64,000 nt of DNA from Pseudonocardia thermophila (GTDB lineage: Bacteria > Actinomycetota > Actinomycetes > Mycobacteriales > Pseudonocardiaceae), in NCBI RefSeq assembly GCF_900142365.1, contig NZ_FRAP01000003.1:248001-312000 (forward strand). Direction: 5' to 3'. Positions 11,784 to 20,609 of the stretch are shown here, one piece after another. The notes beneath the pieces are model-generated. The model had not been told where the DNA came from and did not search any database. It worked only from the letters and a program-made list of their open reading frames with translations. Within the stretch, counting starts at the first letter, position 1. Every line of letters begins with the position of its first letter. The position numbers and the translations under genes are program-made.

Positions 11784-11808
11784 ATCCCTACCAACGGCGG
11801 AGGTGCTT

Positions 11809-13803
11809 GTGCCGTATCCGAGCGACCACGAACGCGACCGACCGTGGGTCATGCGCACCTACGCGGGGCACTCCTCCGCGGAGAAGTCGAACGCGCTGTA
11901 CCGGCGGAACCTGGCGAAGGGCCAGACCGGCCTGTCGGTGGCGTTCGACCTGCCGACCCAGACCGGCTACGACCCCGACCACGAGCTCGCCAAGGGTGAG
12001 GTCGGCAAGGTCGGTGTGCCGGTCAGCCACATCGGCGACATGCGCACGCTCTTCGACGGCATCCCGCTCGCCGAGGCCAACACCTCGATGACGATCAACG
12101 CGCCGGCGATGTGGCTCCTGGCGCTCTACATCGCCGTCGCCGACGAGCAGGGCGCCGACCGCACCACGCTGGCCGGCACGACGCAGAACGACATCGTCAA
12201 GGAGTACCTCTCCCGCGGGACGTACGTCTTCCCGCCCGCCCCGAGCATGCGGCTGACCACCGACATGATCGCCTGGTCGGTGGCGAACACCCCGAAGTGG
12301 AACCCGATCAACATCTGCAGCTACCACCTGCAGGAGGCCGGGGCCACGCCGCCGCAGGAGCTGGCGTACGCGCTGTCCACGGCGATCGCGGTGCTCGATT
12401 CGGTGCGCGACTCCGGGCAGGTGCCCCCGGAGAAGTTCGGCGACGTCGTCGGGCGCATCTCCTTCTTCGTGAACGCCGGCATGCGCTTCATCGAGGAGAT
12501 GTGCAAGATGCGGGCGTTCGCCCAGCTCTGGGACGAGATCACCCGCGAGCGCTACGGCGTCCAGGACCCGAAGCAGCGACGCCTGCGCTACGGCGTGCAG
12601 GTGAACTCGCTCGGGCTCACCGAGGCCCAGCCGGAGAACAACGTCCAGCGCATCGTGCTGGAGATGCTCGCCGTCACGCTCTCCCGCAACGCTCGTGCCC
12701 GCGCCGTGCAGCTGCCCGCCTGGAACGAGGCGCTGGGCCTGCCGCGGCCGTGGGACCAGCAGTGGGCGCTGCGGATGCAGCAGGTCCTCGCCTACGAGAC
12801 CGACCTGCTGGAGTACGAGGACATCTTCGACGGCAGCCGTGTCGTCGAGGCGAAGGTCAACGAGCTGATCGAGAACGCGAAGGCCGAGATCGACCGCGTC
12901 CAGGAGATGGGCGGGGCCGTCGCGGCCGTCGAGTCCGGTTACATGAAGGGCCAGCTCGTCGCCTCGCTGTCGGAGAAGCGGCGCAAGATGGAGTCCGGCG
13001 AGATCGTCGTCGTCGGCGTCAACAAGTTCGAGGCCACCGAGCCGAGCCCGCTGCTGGCCGAAGGCGCCGCCGCCATCGAGACGGTCGATCCGCAGGTCGA
13101 GGCCGAGGCGATCGCGAAGATCCGCGAGTGGCGGGCGAACCGGGACGCCGCGAAGGTCGAGGAGGCGCTCACCGCGCTGCGCGACGCGGCGAAGACCGAC
13201 GCCAACCTCATGGAGGCCTCGATCGCCTGCGCCAAGGCGGGCGTGACCACGGGGGAGTGGGCCGGTGCGCTGCGCGAGGTGTTCGGCGAGTACCGGGCGC
13301 CCACCGGCGTCACGGCCGCGGGGGTGAGCGGTGAGGGCGCGGTGGCGATCGCCGACGTGCGCGAGCGGGTCCGCGCCACTGGTGAGCAGCTGGGCACGCG
13401 GCTGCGCATGCTCGTCGGCAAGCCCGGTCTGGACGGGCACTCCAACGGTGCCGAGCAGGTGGCCGTGCGCGCCCGGGACGTCGGCTTCGAGGTGATCTAC
13501 CAGGGCATCCGGCTCACCCCGGCGCAGATCGTGGCGGCCGCCGTGCAGGAGGGCGTGCACGTCGTCGGGCTGTCGGTGCTGTCCGGGTCGCACCTGGAGG
13601 TCGTGCCCGCGGTGGTCGACGGGCTGCGCGCGGCGGGCGCCACCGACGTGCCGGTCGTGGTCGGCGGGATCATCCCGCCCGAGGACGCCGAGGCCCTGCG
13701 GGCCAAGGGGGTGGCCCAGGTGTTCACGCCGAAGGACTACAAGCTCACCGAGATGATGGACGAGATCGTCACGTTGGTGCGGAAGGCGAACGGGCTCGAC
13801 TGA
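11809..13803 (+). CDS. meaA: B12-dependent ethylmalonyl-CoA mutase family protein MeaA
   Basis: The 664-residue protein joins an acyl-CoA mutase barrel (from RTYAGHSSAEKSNALYRRN and SVAFDLPTQTGYD) to a C-terminal cobalamin domain with the lower-axial-ligand motif DGHSNG (His about 544), then GLSVLSGSHLE and the VVVGGIIPPEDAE strand. It is shorter than methylmalonyl-CoA mutase and has the MeaA-type N-terminus, so the expected reaction is (2R)-ethylmalonyl-CoA to methylsuccinyl-CoA. The substrate call is family-based. GTG 11809 has GGCGGAGG at normal distance; GTG 11803 would overlap it. Partners at 32663-36934 and 8092 support the role. Confidence 0.88.
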   Translation: MPYPSDHERDRPWVMRTYAGHSSAEKSNALYRRNLAKGQTGLSVAFDLPTQTGYDPDHELAKGEVGKVGVPVSHIGDMRTLFDGIPLAEANTSMTINAPAMWLLALYIAVADEQGADRTTLAGTTQNDIVKEYLSRGTYVFPPAPSMRLTTDMIAWSVANTPKWNPINICSYHLQEAGATPPQELAYALSTAIAVLDSVRDSGQVPPEKFGDVVGRISFFVNAGMRFIEEMCKMRAFAQLWDEITRERYGVQDPKQRRLRYGVQVNSLGLTEAQPENNVQRIVLEMLAVTLSRNARARAVQLPAWNEALGLPRPWDQQWALRMQQVLAYETDLLEYEDIFDGSRVVEAKVNELIENAKAEIDRVQEMGGAVAAVESGYMKGQLVASLSEKRRKMESGEIVVVGVNKFEATEPSPLLAEGAAAIETVDPQVEAEAIAKIREWRANRDAAKVEEALTALRDAAKTDANLMEASIACAKAGVTTGEWAGALREVFGEYRAPTGVTAAGVSGEGAVAIADVRERVRATGEQLGTRLRMLVGKPGLDGHSNGAEQVAVRARDVGFEVIYQGIRLTPAQIVAAAVQEGVHVVGLSVLSGSHLEVVPAVVDGLRAAGATDVPVVVGGIIPPEDAEALRAKGVAQVFTPKDYKLTEMMDEIVTLVRKANGLD

Positions 13804-13848
13804 TCGGACCCGATCGGCGCTGATCACGACCGCGGCAGAATGCCGCGC

Positions 13849-14694
13849 ATGTCCGCATCAGCGCCGGTCCCCGCGCCGGTCCCGTCCGGGCGCCGCGTCT
13901 CCCCGGTCGACGTGGTCATGCTCGCGCTCGCGCTGGCCTCGGTCGGGATGCTCGCCTACGTCGAGTTCTTCCCGCACGACGCCGCGGTGGCGCACTGGGT
14001 GTTCGTCGCCGACGCGGCGGTGTGCGGGATCTTCCTGGTCGAGTTCCTCGTCCGCTGGCGGCGCGCCGGCTGGGAGCGGTGGTTCCCGCTGCGCAACTGG
14101 TTCGAGGTGCTCGGGATGGTCCCGGTGGCGCACCCGGCCCTGCGCGGGCTGCGGTTGCTGCGGGTCGTCGTCCTGCTCATGCGGGTGGCGCGCAGCGCGG
14201 ACCGGGCGTTCGGTGAGCGGTTCACCCAGCGGCTCGTCGAGCGGTGGTCGCGGCCGATCGTGCTGGCGATCAAGAAGCCGATCACGGTCGCCGTGCTCGA
14301 CGAAGTCGTGAAGGTGCTCGAGACCGGCAGCTACCCGCAGAACATCGCGCGCTCGGTGGAGCGCAACCGGCAGCTGCTGCGGGAGATCGTCAGCGAGTCG
14401 ATCAAGCGGGACCGGGCGACCGGGGTGCTCGCCCGGCTGCCGTTCCACGACGAGATCGTCCACGGGCTCATCGACACCGTGATGCGGGTGCTCGTCGACG
14501 TGCTCACCGATCCGCGCACCGACGCGTTCTTCGCCGAGCTGGTGCGGGAGAACCAGGTGCAGATCCGGGCCGCCGTCGTCGCCGGGCTGCACGAGCAGCG
14601 GCCCGACCTCGTCACGTCGGCTGCTCCGCCGACCGCCGTCCCCGCAGCAGCCGCATCCCCGGCACCGACGCCAGCGCGTTCCGCACGTCGGTGA
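13849..14694 (+). CDS. Voltage-sensor-like ion transporter superfamily membrane protein
   Basis: About 281 residues. The N-terminal 120 residues contain helices like S1-S4 of voltage-gated channels: VVMLALALASVGMLAYV, a second helix ending CGIFLVEFLVRW, and an S4-like helix with spaced arginines (RGLRLLRVVVLLMRVAR). No pore helix or selectivity filter follows; the rest is soluble and helical, then an Ala/Pro-rich tail. It may be a voltage-sensor-only protein or a membrane anchor. ATG 13849 was preferred to ATG 13840 because CAGAAT lies 7 bases upstream. The last 83 bases overlap the convergent gene. Confidence 0.7.
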   Translation: MSASAPVPAPVPSGRRVSPVDVVMLALALASVGMLAYVEFFPHDAAVAHWVFVADAAVCGIFLVEFLVRWRRAGWERWFPLRNWFEVLGMVPVAHPALRGLRLLRVVVLLMRVARSADRAFGERFTQRLVERWSRPIVLAIKKPITVAVLDEVVKVLETGSYPQNIARSVERNRQLLREIVSESIKRDRATGVLARLPFHDEIVHGLIDTVMRVLVDVLTDPRTDAFFAELVRENQVQIRAAVVAGLHEQRPDLVTSAAPPTAVPAAAASPAPTPARSARR

Positions 14695-15265
14695 CCAGCG
14701 CGATCAGCTCGCGCAGGTCCGGGCCCACGTGGTCGAGCGTGGCCAGCAGCGGCAGCACGTCGGACTCGATGTGCTCCGTCAGCCGCGGCAGCGAGTCGAC
14801 CATCCGGATCGCGGCGTGCAGCTCCTTCGCCGAGAACTCCTCCACGAACTGCTTCGCCAGCGGCGCGGCTCGCTCTGCGATCGGCTGGTAGGTCGCGAGC
14901 AGCCCGCTCGCCTCGGCGGCAGCCCTGGCCGCGTCCGCGATCGCCGCGTCGGCCCGCTGGACGGACTCCGTCGTCTGCGCGACCACCTCCTCCGCGGTCG
15001 TGGTGACGGTCGTGGCGGTCGCGACGACCTGCTCGGCGGCCGCCGTCGCCGCCTCGGCCTGCTCCGCGATGGTCGCCACCGGCTCGGCTAGCCGCCGCAC
15101 CTCGCCGAGCAGGGTCTCCGCATCCGCCAGCAGCCGGTCGACCCGCCCCGGCAGGCCCGCGACGAGGTCCACGGCCTCGTCGGTCCAGCCGAGTACGGCG
15201 CGGATCCCGCCCGCCACCTCCGCGGGGCTGAACAGGACCGGGACACCGCCGATGCGCAACGCCAT
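14612..15265 (-). CDS. Ala-rich helical protein of unknown function
   Basis: The 217-residue protein starts MALRIGGVPVLFSPAEV and is then almost wholly helical. The middle (about residues 60-150) is very rich in Ala, Thr, Glu and Val, with heptad-like spacing suited to a coiled coil (VATIAEQAEAATAAAEQVV). The later part is ordinary (VDSLPRLTEHIESDVLPLLATL). It has no signal peptide or catalytic motif I recognise and resembles small actinobacterial coiled-coil proteins. CATCAT lies 7 bases before ATG 15265. It overlaps the 3' end of the channel-like gene by 83 bases. Confidence 0.68.
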   Translation of the reverse strand: MALRIGGVPVLFSPAEVAGGIRAVLGWTDEAVDLVAGLPGRVDRLLADAETLLGEVRRLAEPVATIAEQAEAATAAAEQVVATATTVTTTAEEVVAQTTESVQRADAAIADAARAAAEASGLLATYQPIAERAAPLAKQFVEEFSAKELHAAIRMVDSLPRLTEHIESDVLPLLATLDHVGPDLRELIALVTDVRNALASVPGMRLLRGRRSAEQPT

Positions 15266-15378
15266 GCCGACGATGATGGCCGAACTCCGGGTTGCGCGCC
15301 GGTCGCTTCCGTTTGCCGGGTGCTCGAGGAGCACCTAGGTTTCGGGCGTCGTCCGAACGGGTGGGCAAGGAGGCACGG

Positions 15379-16275
15379 ATGAGCGCGAGCTGGGCGAGAC
15401 GAGACTTCCTGCGCAGGGTCGGCGTCGCGGGCCTCGCAGCGGTGGCCGCGCCTGCCGCGCTGGTCGCCTGCACGACGGTGTCGAACGCGCCGGGCAGCAC
15501 CCTGGAGAACGCCCGTAGCACCGGCACGATCCGGGTCGGCATCGCGAACGAGGCACCGTACGGGTTCACCGACCCCTCGGGGAAGGTCACCGGCGAGTCC
15601 GTCGAGGTGGCCCGCGCGGTGCTCGGCGCGCTGGGCATCAACGACGTGCAGGCCACCACGGTGGAGTTCGGGTCGCTGATCCCCGCGCTGAACGCCCGCC
15701 AGTTCGACATGGTCACCGCGGGCATGTTCATCAACCCGGAGCGCTGTGCGAACGCCGCGTTCTCCGATCCCGACTACACCGCGCCGACGGCGTTCCTCGT
15801 GCCGACGGGCAACCCGCAGGGGATCGCGACCTTCGACGACGTGCGCGACAAGGGCCTGCGCCTGGCCGTGCTCTCCGGTGCGGTGGAGCAGGGGTACGCG
15901 CAGAAGTCCGGGGTGCCGGACACGCAGCTCCAGGTGGTGGACACGCAGAACACGATGCTGCAGGCGGTGACCGCGGGCCGGGTCGACGCCGGGGCGCTCA
16001 CCAACATCTCGCTCAACGACGTGAAGGCCAAGAACCTCGGTGCCGCGGTCGAGGTGACCTCCGGGTTCTTCCCGGTGATCGACGGGAAGCCGACGGTGTC
16101 GGCGGGGGCGTTCGTCTTCCGCATGGGCGAGGACGACTTCGTGAGCGCCTTCAACGCCGAGCTGAAGCGGCTGCACGACAGCGGCGAGTGGCTGCGCATC
16201 ACGGAGCCGTTCGGGTTCACCCAGGACAACGTCCCGGGTCCGGACGTGACCACGCAGAGCCTCTGCGCGGCGTGA
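15379..16275 (+). CDS. ehuB: Ectoine/hydroxyectoine-type ABC transporter substrate-binding protein
   Basis: A 298-residue polar amino-acid-type binding protein. It starts with a twin-arginine signal (ARRDFLRR), a hydrophobic core and a lipobox-like LVAC, so it is probably folded before export and lipid-anchored. The mature protein begins GSTLENARSTGTIRVGIANE and ends GFTQDNVPGPDVTTQSLC, both characteristic of EhuB. The order with two permeases and an ATPase matches ehuBCDA, which imports the osmolytes ectoine and hydroxyectoine. AAGGAGG lies 5 bases before ATG 15379. Another amino-acid ligand remains possible. Confidence 0.82.
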   Translation: MSASWARRDFLRRVGVAGLAAVAAPAALVACTTVSNAPGSTLENARSTGTIRVGIANEAPYGFTDPSGKVTGESVEVARAVLGALGINDVQATTVEFGSLIPALNARQFDMVTAGMFINPERCANAAFSDPDYTAPTAFLVPTGNPQGIATFDDVRDKGLRLAVLSGAVEQGYAQKSGVPDTQLQVVDTQNTMLQAVTAGRVDAGALTNISLNDVKAKNLGAAVEVTSGFFPVIDGKPTVSAGAFVFRMGEDDFVSAFNAELKRLHDSGEWLRITEPFGFTQDNVPGPDVTTQSLCAA

Positions 16276-16282
16276 GCCGGCG

Positions 16283-16987
16283 GTGGAGAACCTCCCGCGC
16301 ATCGTCGCGGTCCTGCTCGACGGGGTCCCCGAGACGGTGATCGCCGCCGCCGGCGGGATCCTCCTCACGATCCTGCTGGCCTTCTCGGCCGGGCTGGCGC
16401 TGCTGTCGGAGCACCGGCTCCTGCGCGCGATCAGCCGCACGTACGTGGAGTTCTTCCGCGGCACGTCGGAGGTCGTGCAGCTGTTCTGGATCTACTTCGT
16501 GCTGCCGGTGCTGGTGGGGATCCAGCTGCTGCCGCTGTTCGCGGGCGTGGTCGTGCTCGGGCTCAACCACGGCGCGTACGGGGCGGAGATCGTCCGCGGC
16601 GCCGTGTCGTCGGTGCCGAAGGCGCAGGTGGAGGGCGCCAAGGCGCTGTCGTTCTCGCCGCGGGACATCCGCTGGCGGGTGGTGATGCCGCAGGCGGTGT
16701 TGGAGATGCTGCCGTCGTTCAACAACCTGTTCATCCAGTTGCTGAAGTCGACCGCGATCCTGTCGTTCATCGTCGTGTCGGAAGTGACCGAGCGGGGCGT
16801 GCAGGTGTTGGTGCCCAACTTCGGCGACGACATCGTGCTGATCTTCGTGCTGATGCTGCTGATCTACCTGGTGCTCGCCGTGCTCATCACCGCGGTGATG
16901 CGGTGGCTGGAGCGGATCGGCGCTCGCCGGCTGGGCAGGCGGCCCTCGGCGTCGGCCCGGACGGCCGCCGTGGCGGCGGCGCACTGA
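16283..16987 (+). CDS. ehuC: ABC transporter permease, ectoine type
   Basis: A 234-residue inner-membrane permease of the His/Glu/Gln/Arg class. It has about five helices and the EAA loop that contacts the ATPase (VEGAKALSFSPRDIRWRVVMPQA shortened here). YVEFFRGTSEVVQLFW is the typical segment after the first helices. GTG start 7 bases after ehuB; 13 bases before ehuD. It should pair with EhuD as the channel. Confidence 0.85.
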   Translation: MENLPRIVAVLLDGVPETVIAAAGGILLTILLAFSAGLALLSEHRLLRAISRTYVEFFRGTSEVVQLFWIYFVLPVLVGIQLLPLFAGVVVLGLNHGAYGAEIVRGAVSSVPKAQVEGAKALSFSPRDIRWRVVMPQAVLEMLPSFNNLFIQLLKSTAILSFIVVSEVTERGVQVLVPNFGDDIVLIFVLMLLIYLVLAVLITAVMRWLERIGARRLGRRPSASARTAAVAAAH

Positions 16988-17000
16988 ACGGGGGCGCGAG

Positions 17001-17654
17001 ATGGGCTGGGACTGGAACTACGCGATCGCGATCCTGCCGGAGATGCTCGGCGCCCTGCGCGTGACGATCGAGATCACCCTGCTCGGCTCGTTGGTCGCGC
17101 TGGTGCTGGGGTTGGTCATCGCGGTGGTCCGCCGGGCGCGGATCCCGGTGGTCGACCAGCTGCTGTGGGCGTTCGTCGAGTTCGTGCGGTCCACGCCGCT
17201 GCTGGTGCAGGTGTTCTTCCTGTTCTTCGTGCTGCCGCGGTTCGGGATCGTGCTCGGCGCGTTCGCGGTCGGCGTGATCGCGCTCGGTGTGCACTACGCG
17301 ACGTACACCTCGGAGGTGTACCGGGCCGGGATCGACGCAGTGCCGCGCGGGCAGTGGGAGGCCGCGGCGGCGCTGAGCCTGCCGCAGTCGCGGGTGTGGA
17401 CGGGCGTGATCCTGCCGCAGGCCGTGCCGCGGGTGCTGCCGGCGCTGGGCAACTACGTGATCTCGATGTTCAAGGAGGTCCCGCTGCTGCTCGGCATCGG
17501 CGTCGTCGAGGTGGTCAACAAGGCCAAGGAACTGTCGTCCGAGACGTTCCGGCCGATCGAGCCGTACACCATCGCGGGCCTGCTCTTCCTCGCGCTGAGC
17601 CTGCCCGCCTCGATCCTCGTCCGCCGACTGGAGCGCCGCCGTGCAGCCGTCTGA
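17001..17654 (+). CDS. ehuD: ABC transporter permease, ectoine type
   Basis: The second permease, 217 residues, with an N-terminal sequence MGWDWNYAIAILPEML typical of this transporter class. Family motifs are FVEFVRSTPLLVQVFF and the EAA loop WEAAAALSLPQSRVWTGVILP. Its 3' end overlaps ehuA by 14 bases. Together with EhuC it forms the membrane channel. Confidence 0.86.
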   Translation: MGWDWNYAIAILPEMLGALRVTIEITLLGSLVALVLGLVIAVVRRARIPVVDQLLWAFVEFVRSTPLLVQVFFLFFVLPRFGIVLGAFAVGVIALGVHYATYTSEVYRAGIDAVPRGQWEAAAALSLPQSRVWTGVILPQAVPRVLPALGNYVISMFKEVPLLLGIGVVEVVNKAKELSSETFRPIEPYTIAGLLFLALSLPASILVRRLERRRAAV

Positions 17655-18417
17655 ACCGATGATCGTCTTCGAGGGCGTGGAGAAGCGCTTCGGCGACCAC
17701 GTCGTGCTGTCCGACCTGGACATGACCGTCGCGCCGGGAGAGCACGTCACGCTGATCGGACCGTCCGGCTCCGGGAAGACGACGATCCTGCGCCTGCTCA
17801 TGTGCCTGGAGAAGGTGGACGCGGGAACGATCCGCGTCGGCGGGCGCTACCTGACCCACATGGAGAAGAACGGCGGGCTCGTGCCCGCCGATGAGCGGTA
17901 CAGCCGCGAGGTGCGCAAGCGGATCGGGATGGTGTTCCAGCAGTTCAACCTGTTCCCGAACATGACGGTGCGGCGCAACCTGACCGAAGCGCCCACCCGG
18001 GTGCTCGGCCTGTCGAAGGACGAGGCGAACGCCCGCGCGGAGGAGCTGCTGGACCTGGTCGGGCTCGGCGACAAGATCGACGCCCACCCGACGCAGCTGT
18101 CCGGCGGCCAGCAGCAGCGCGTCGCGATCGCCCGGGCGCTGGCGATGCGCCCGGACGTGCTGCTGCTCGACGAGGTCACCTCGGCGCTCGACCCGGAGCT
18201 GGTCGCGGGCGTGCTCTCGCTGCTGCAGGACATCGGCAAGAGCACCGACATCACGATCCTCTGCGTCACCCACGAGATGGGGTTCGCGCAGGACTTCTCC
18301 CACCGCGTGATGATGTTCGACGGCGGTCGGATCATCGAGGACGCACCGCCGGAGGAGCTCTTCGGCGCGCCGAGGCACGAGCGCACGCGGACGTTCCTGC
18401 AGGCCGTGTCGGGCTGA
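17641..18417 (+). CDS. ehuA: ABC transporter ATP-binding protein, ectoine type
   Basis: The 258-residue ATPase that drives the importer. Walker A is GPSGSGKTT (about residues 40-48), the Q-loop is in MVFQQFNLFPNMTV, the signature is LSGGQQQR and Walker B is VLLLDEVTSALDPE, followed by the H-loop CVTHEMGF. GTG 17641 lies inside the end of ehuD, implying coupled translation. The usual insertion between Walker A and the Q-loop (ENGGLVPADERYS region) is typical of EhuA. Confidence 0.88.
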   Translation: MQPSEPMIVFEGVEKRFGDHVVLSDLDMTVAPGEHVTLIGPSGSGKTTILRLLMCLEKVDAGTIRVGGRYLTHMEKNGGLVPADERYSREVRKRIGMVFQQFNLFPNMTVRRNLTEAPTRVLGLSKDEANARAEELLDLVGLGDKIDAHPTQLSGGQQQRVAIARALAMRPDVLLLDEVTSALDPELVAGVLSLLQDIGKSTDITILCVTHEMGFAQDFSHRVMMFDGGRIIEDAPPEELFGAPRHERTRTFLQAVSG

Positions 18418-18507
18418 GGGGCCGACCGAGTGCCGGGCCGAGACGGCGCGCCGACCCCGCACGTTCGGAGAGTCCCCGCGCCCGCCGCCACGGGCTACCG
18501 TCAGGGC

Positions 18508-19281
18508 ATGGCCGATCACCAGTACATCTCGGTCGAGCGCGACGGGGAGACCGTCCGGATCACGATGAACCACCCGGAGCGCCGCAACGCGCTGTCCGAG
18601 CCGCACCTGCGGGAGCTCCTGGAGGCGTTCGAGGCGGCCGGGCGCAGCGACGCCACCGGCATCGTCCTCGGGGCGGTGGGTCCGGCGTTCTCCGCCGGCC
18701 ACGACTTCGCCGACGTCGCGTCGCGGGACCTGGCCGGCGTGCGGAACCTCCTGAGGCTGTGCACCCGCCTCATGCAGACCATCCACGAGGTGCCGCAGGT
18801 GGTGATCGCCCGGGTGCACGCGATCGCGACGGCCGCGGGCTGCCAGCTGGTGGCCTCCTGCGACCTTGCCGTCGCCGCCGAGTCGGCCCGCTTCGCGCTG
18901 CCGGGCGGGAAGGGCGGCTGGTTCTGCCACACGCCCGCGGTGCCGGTGGCCCGCAGCATCGGCCGCAAGCGCCTGATGGAGCTGGCGCTCACCGGCGACC
19001 CGATCGACGCCGCGACCGCGGCCCAGTGGGGTCTGATCAACTACGCCGTGCCCGACGCCGAGCTGGACAAGCACGTCGACGAGCTGCTGGCCCGGGCCAC
19101 CCGCGGCAGTCGGTACGCCAAGGCCGTCGGCAAGCAGACCCTCTACGCGCAGCTCGACCGGCCCGAGGACGAGGCGTACGCGGTCGCGGTCGAGGTCATG
19201 GCGGCCATGTCGCAGACCCCGGGCGCCCGCGAAGGCATGGCGTCGTTCCTGGAGAAGCGCGCGCCGGTCTGGCCGGACTGA
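18508..19281 (+). CDS. Enoyl-CoA hydratase/isomerase family protein lacking both catalytic glutamates
   Basis: The 257-residue crotonase fold is clear (RITMNHPERRNALSE, FSAGHDFADV). Where active hydratases have Glu in GGxxE, this has AAGCQLVASCD, and where they have PE, it has LPGGKGGWFC. The pattern matches the ECHDC3-like branch, which is unlikely to hydrate enoyl-CoA. The oxyanion-hole glycines remain, so CoA thioester binding or another reaction is possible. TACCGT (18496-18501) lies 6 bases before the ATG. It sits between the two paralogous binding proteins. Confidence 0.82.
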   Translation: MADHQYISVERDGETVRITMNHPERRNALSEPHLRELLEAFEAAGRSDATGIVLGAVGPAFSAGHDFADVASRDLAGVRNLLRLCTRLMQTIHEVPQVVIARVHAIATAAGCQLVASCDLAVAAESARFALPGGKGGWFCHTPAVPVARSIGRKRLMELALTGDPIDAATAAQWGLINYAVPDAELDKHVDELLARATRGSRYAKAVGKQTLYAQLDRPEDEAYAVAVEVMAAMSQTPGAREGMASFLEKRAPVWPD

Positions 19282-19336
19282 TCCCGCGGCGCGCCGCGCC
19301 GGGCCGGGGGCCGGCCGTCCCCTAGCCTGACGCGCG

Positions 19337-20194
19337 ATGATCGATCGGCGGACGTTCCTGGCCGCGGCGGTGCTCGCACCGCTCGTCGTGGCCTGCGCGC
19401 CCACCGCGCCGGGTTCGACGCTGGAGCGGGCCCGCCGCGACGGCGCGCTGCGCATCGGGATCTCCGGGGAACGCCCGTTCGGCTACACCGACGCCGGCGG
19501 CCGCATCACGGGCGCGCAGCCCGAGGTCGCCCGCGTCGTGCTGCGCCGGATCGGCATCCCGGGGATGGATGCGGTGCAGCTGCGGTTCGACCGGCTCATC
19601 CCCGCGCTGCTGGCCGGGCAGTGCGACCTGATCGCGGCGGGGATGGCGATCACGCCGGAGCGGTGCGCCCAGGTCGCGTTCTCCCGGCCGGACTTCGTCA
19701 CCCCGCCGGCGTTCCTGGTGCCGCGGGGCAACCCGAAGCGGCTGCGCACCTTCGACGACGCCGCCCGCACCGGCATCCGGCTCGCCGCGCTGGTCGGCTC
19801 GGTCGAGGTGGACCAGGCCCGCGCCGCGGGTGTGCCCGACGACCGGCTGGTGCTCGCCGACGATCAGCGCACCTTGCTGCGCGCCGTCGCGGACGGCCGG
19901 GCCGACGCGGGGGCGATGGCCGCGATCTCCCTCACCGACGAGCTGCGCCGCACCCCGGGCACCGGGTTGGAGGTCACCCCGCCGATCACCGCGCAGACCC
20001 GTGGCCGCACCGTCGTGACCGCGGGCGGGTTCGCGGTGCGGCGCGAGGACACCGACCTGCTGGCGGAGTTCGACCGCGAGCTGACCGCACTGCACAGCGG
20101 TGCCGAGTGGCTGCGCATCGTCTCGCAGTTCGGGTTCGGGCCGGCGAACGTCCCGCCGACCTCGCTCACCACCGCCGCCCTGTGCAGCGCTTGA
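19337..20194 (+). CDS. Orphan EhuB-like substrate-binding lipoprotein
   Basis: The 285-residue protein is a clear paralogue of EhuB at 15379. It has a Tat-like start (DRRTFLAAAV), lipobox LVVAC, mature start GSTLERARRDGALRIG and end GFGPANVPPTSLTTAALC. It shares the segments FDRLIPALLAGQCDLIAAGM and ITPERCAQVAFS with its relative. No permease or ATPase follows, so it may give EhuCDA a second ligand range. TAGCCT (19323-19328) precedes the ATG by 8 bases. Confidence 0.8.
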   Translation: MIDRRTFLAAAVLAPLVVACAPTAPGSTLERARRDGALRIGISGERPFGYTDAGGRITGAQPEVARVVLRRIGIPGMDAVQLRFDRLIPALLAGQCDLIAAGMAITPERCAQVAFSRPDFVTPPAFLVPRGNPKRLRTFDDAARTGIRLAALVGSVEVDQARAAGVPDDRLVLADDQRTLLRAVADGRADAGAMAAISLTDELRRTPGTGLEVTPPITAQTRGRTVVTAGGFAVRREDTDLLAEFDRELTALHSGAEWLRIVSQFGFGPANVPPTSLTTAALCSA

Positions 20195-20609
20195 GCGGGA
20201 GCCGCAGGATGGCCACAGCGGTGGTCGCGCCCGCTCCTTCGTCGCCGGGCGCGGGCTCGCGCGCCCCGCGTCGACGTCGGCTCTGCACCGGATCGGTGCT
20301 CGCGGCCTGGTGAGTCGTCGAGGTGCGCCTGCGGTGCGTGGCCCCCCGGGTGCTGCGCGCCTTCGGCGCACCTCGACGACGGTCGCTCTCGCGGTCCCGC
20401 GTCGTTCCTCCGAGGGTCGCTGCGCGCCTCCTCCGCCGTCCTCGACGCGCCCGAGCTGTGTGGGTCTGCACCGTGGTCACCGGGCGGTGGTGCTCGGTCG
20501 AGCTCCGGAGTGGTCGGGTGCCATCGAGGTGGGTCGCGTCCGTAGGAGCTCTCCGCCGGGGAACGGCGGGAGAACCGCTCTCCTGGCGTGTCCGCGCCTG
20601 GCAGCGCGG
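20195..20609. other. Non-coding gap between convergent genes
   Basis: I see no convincing gene in these 415 bases; open frames are Arg-rich with no domain. The only strong structure is the inverted repeat listed at 20314-20380. Confidence 0.6.
20314..20380. terminator. Inverted repeat with 16-base perfect arms
   Basis: GTCGTCGAGGTGCGCC (20314-20329) and its exact complement (20365-20380) flank a 35-base GC-rich loop. It lies between convergent genes and could end transcription from either side. There is no U-tract. Confidence 0.55.

Noticed and set aside
10920..11999. 359-codon plus frame through the first repeat array
   Set aside because: The heptad-like Arg/Ala pattern comes from the 21-base repeat; it crosses from one gene end into meaA with no domain.
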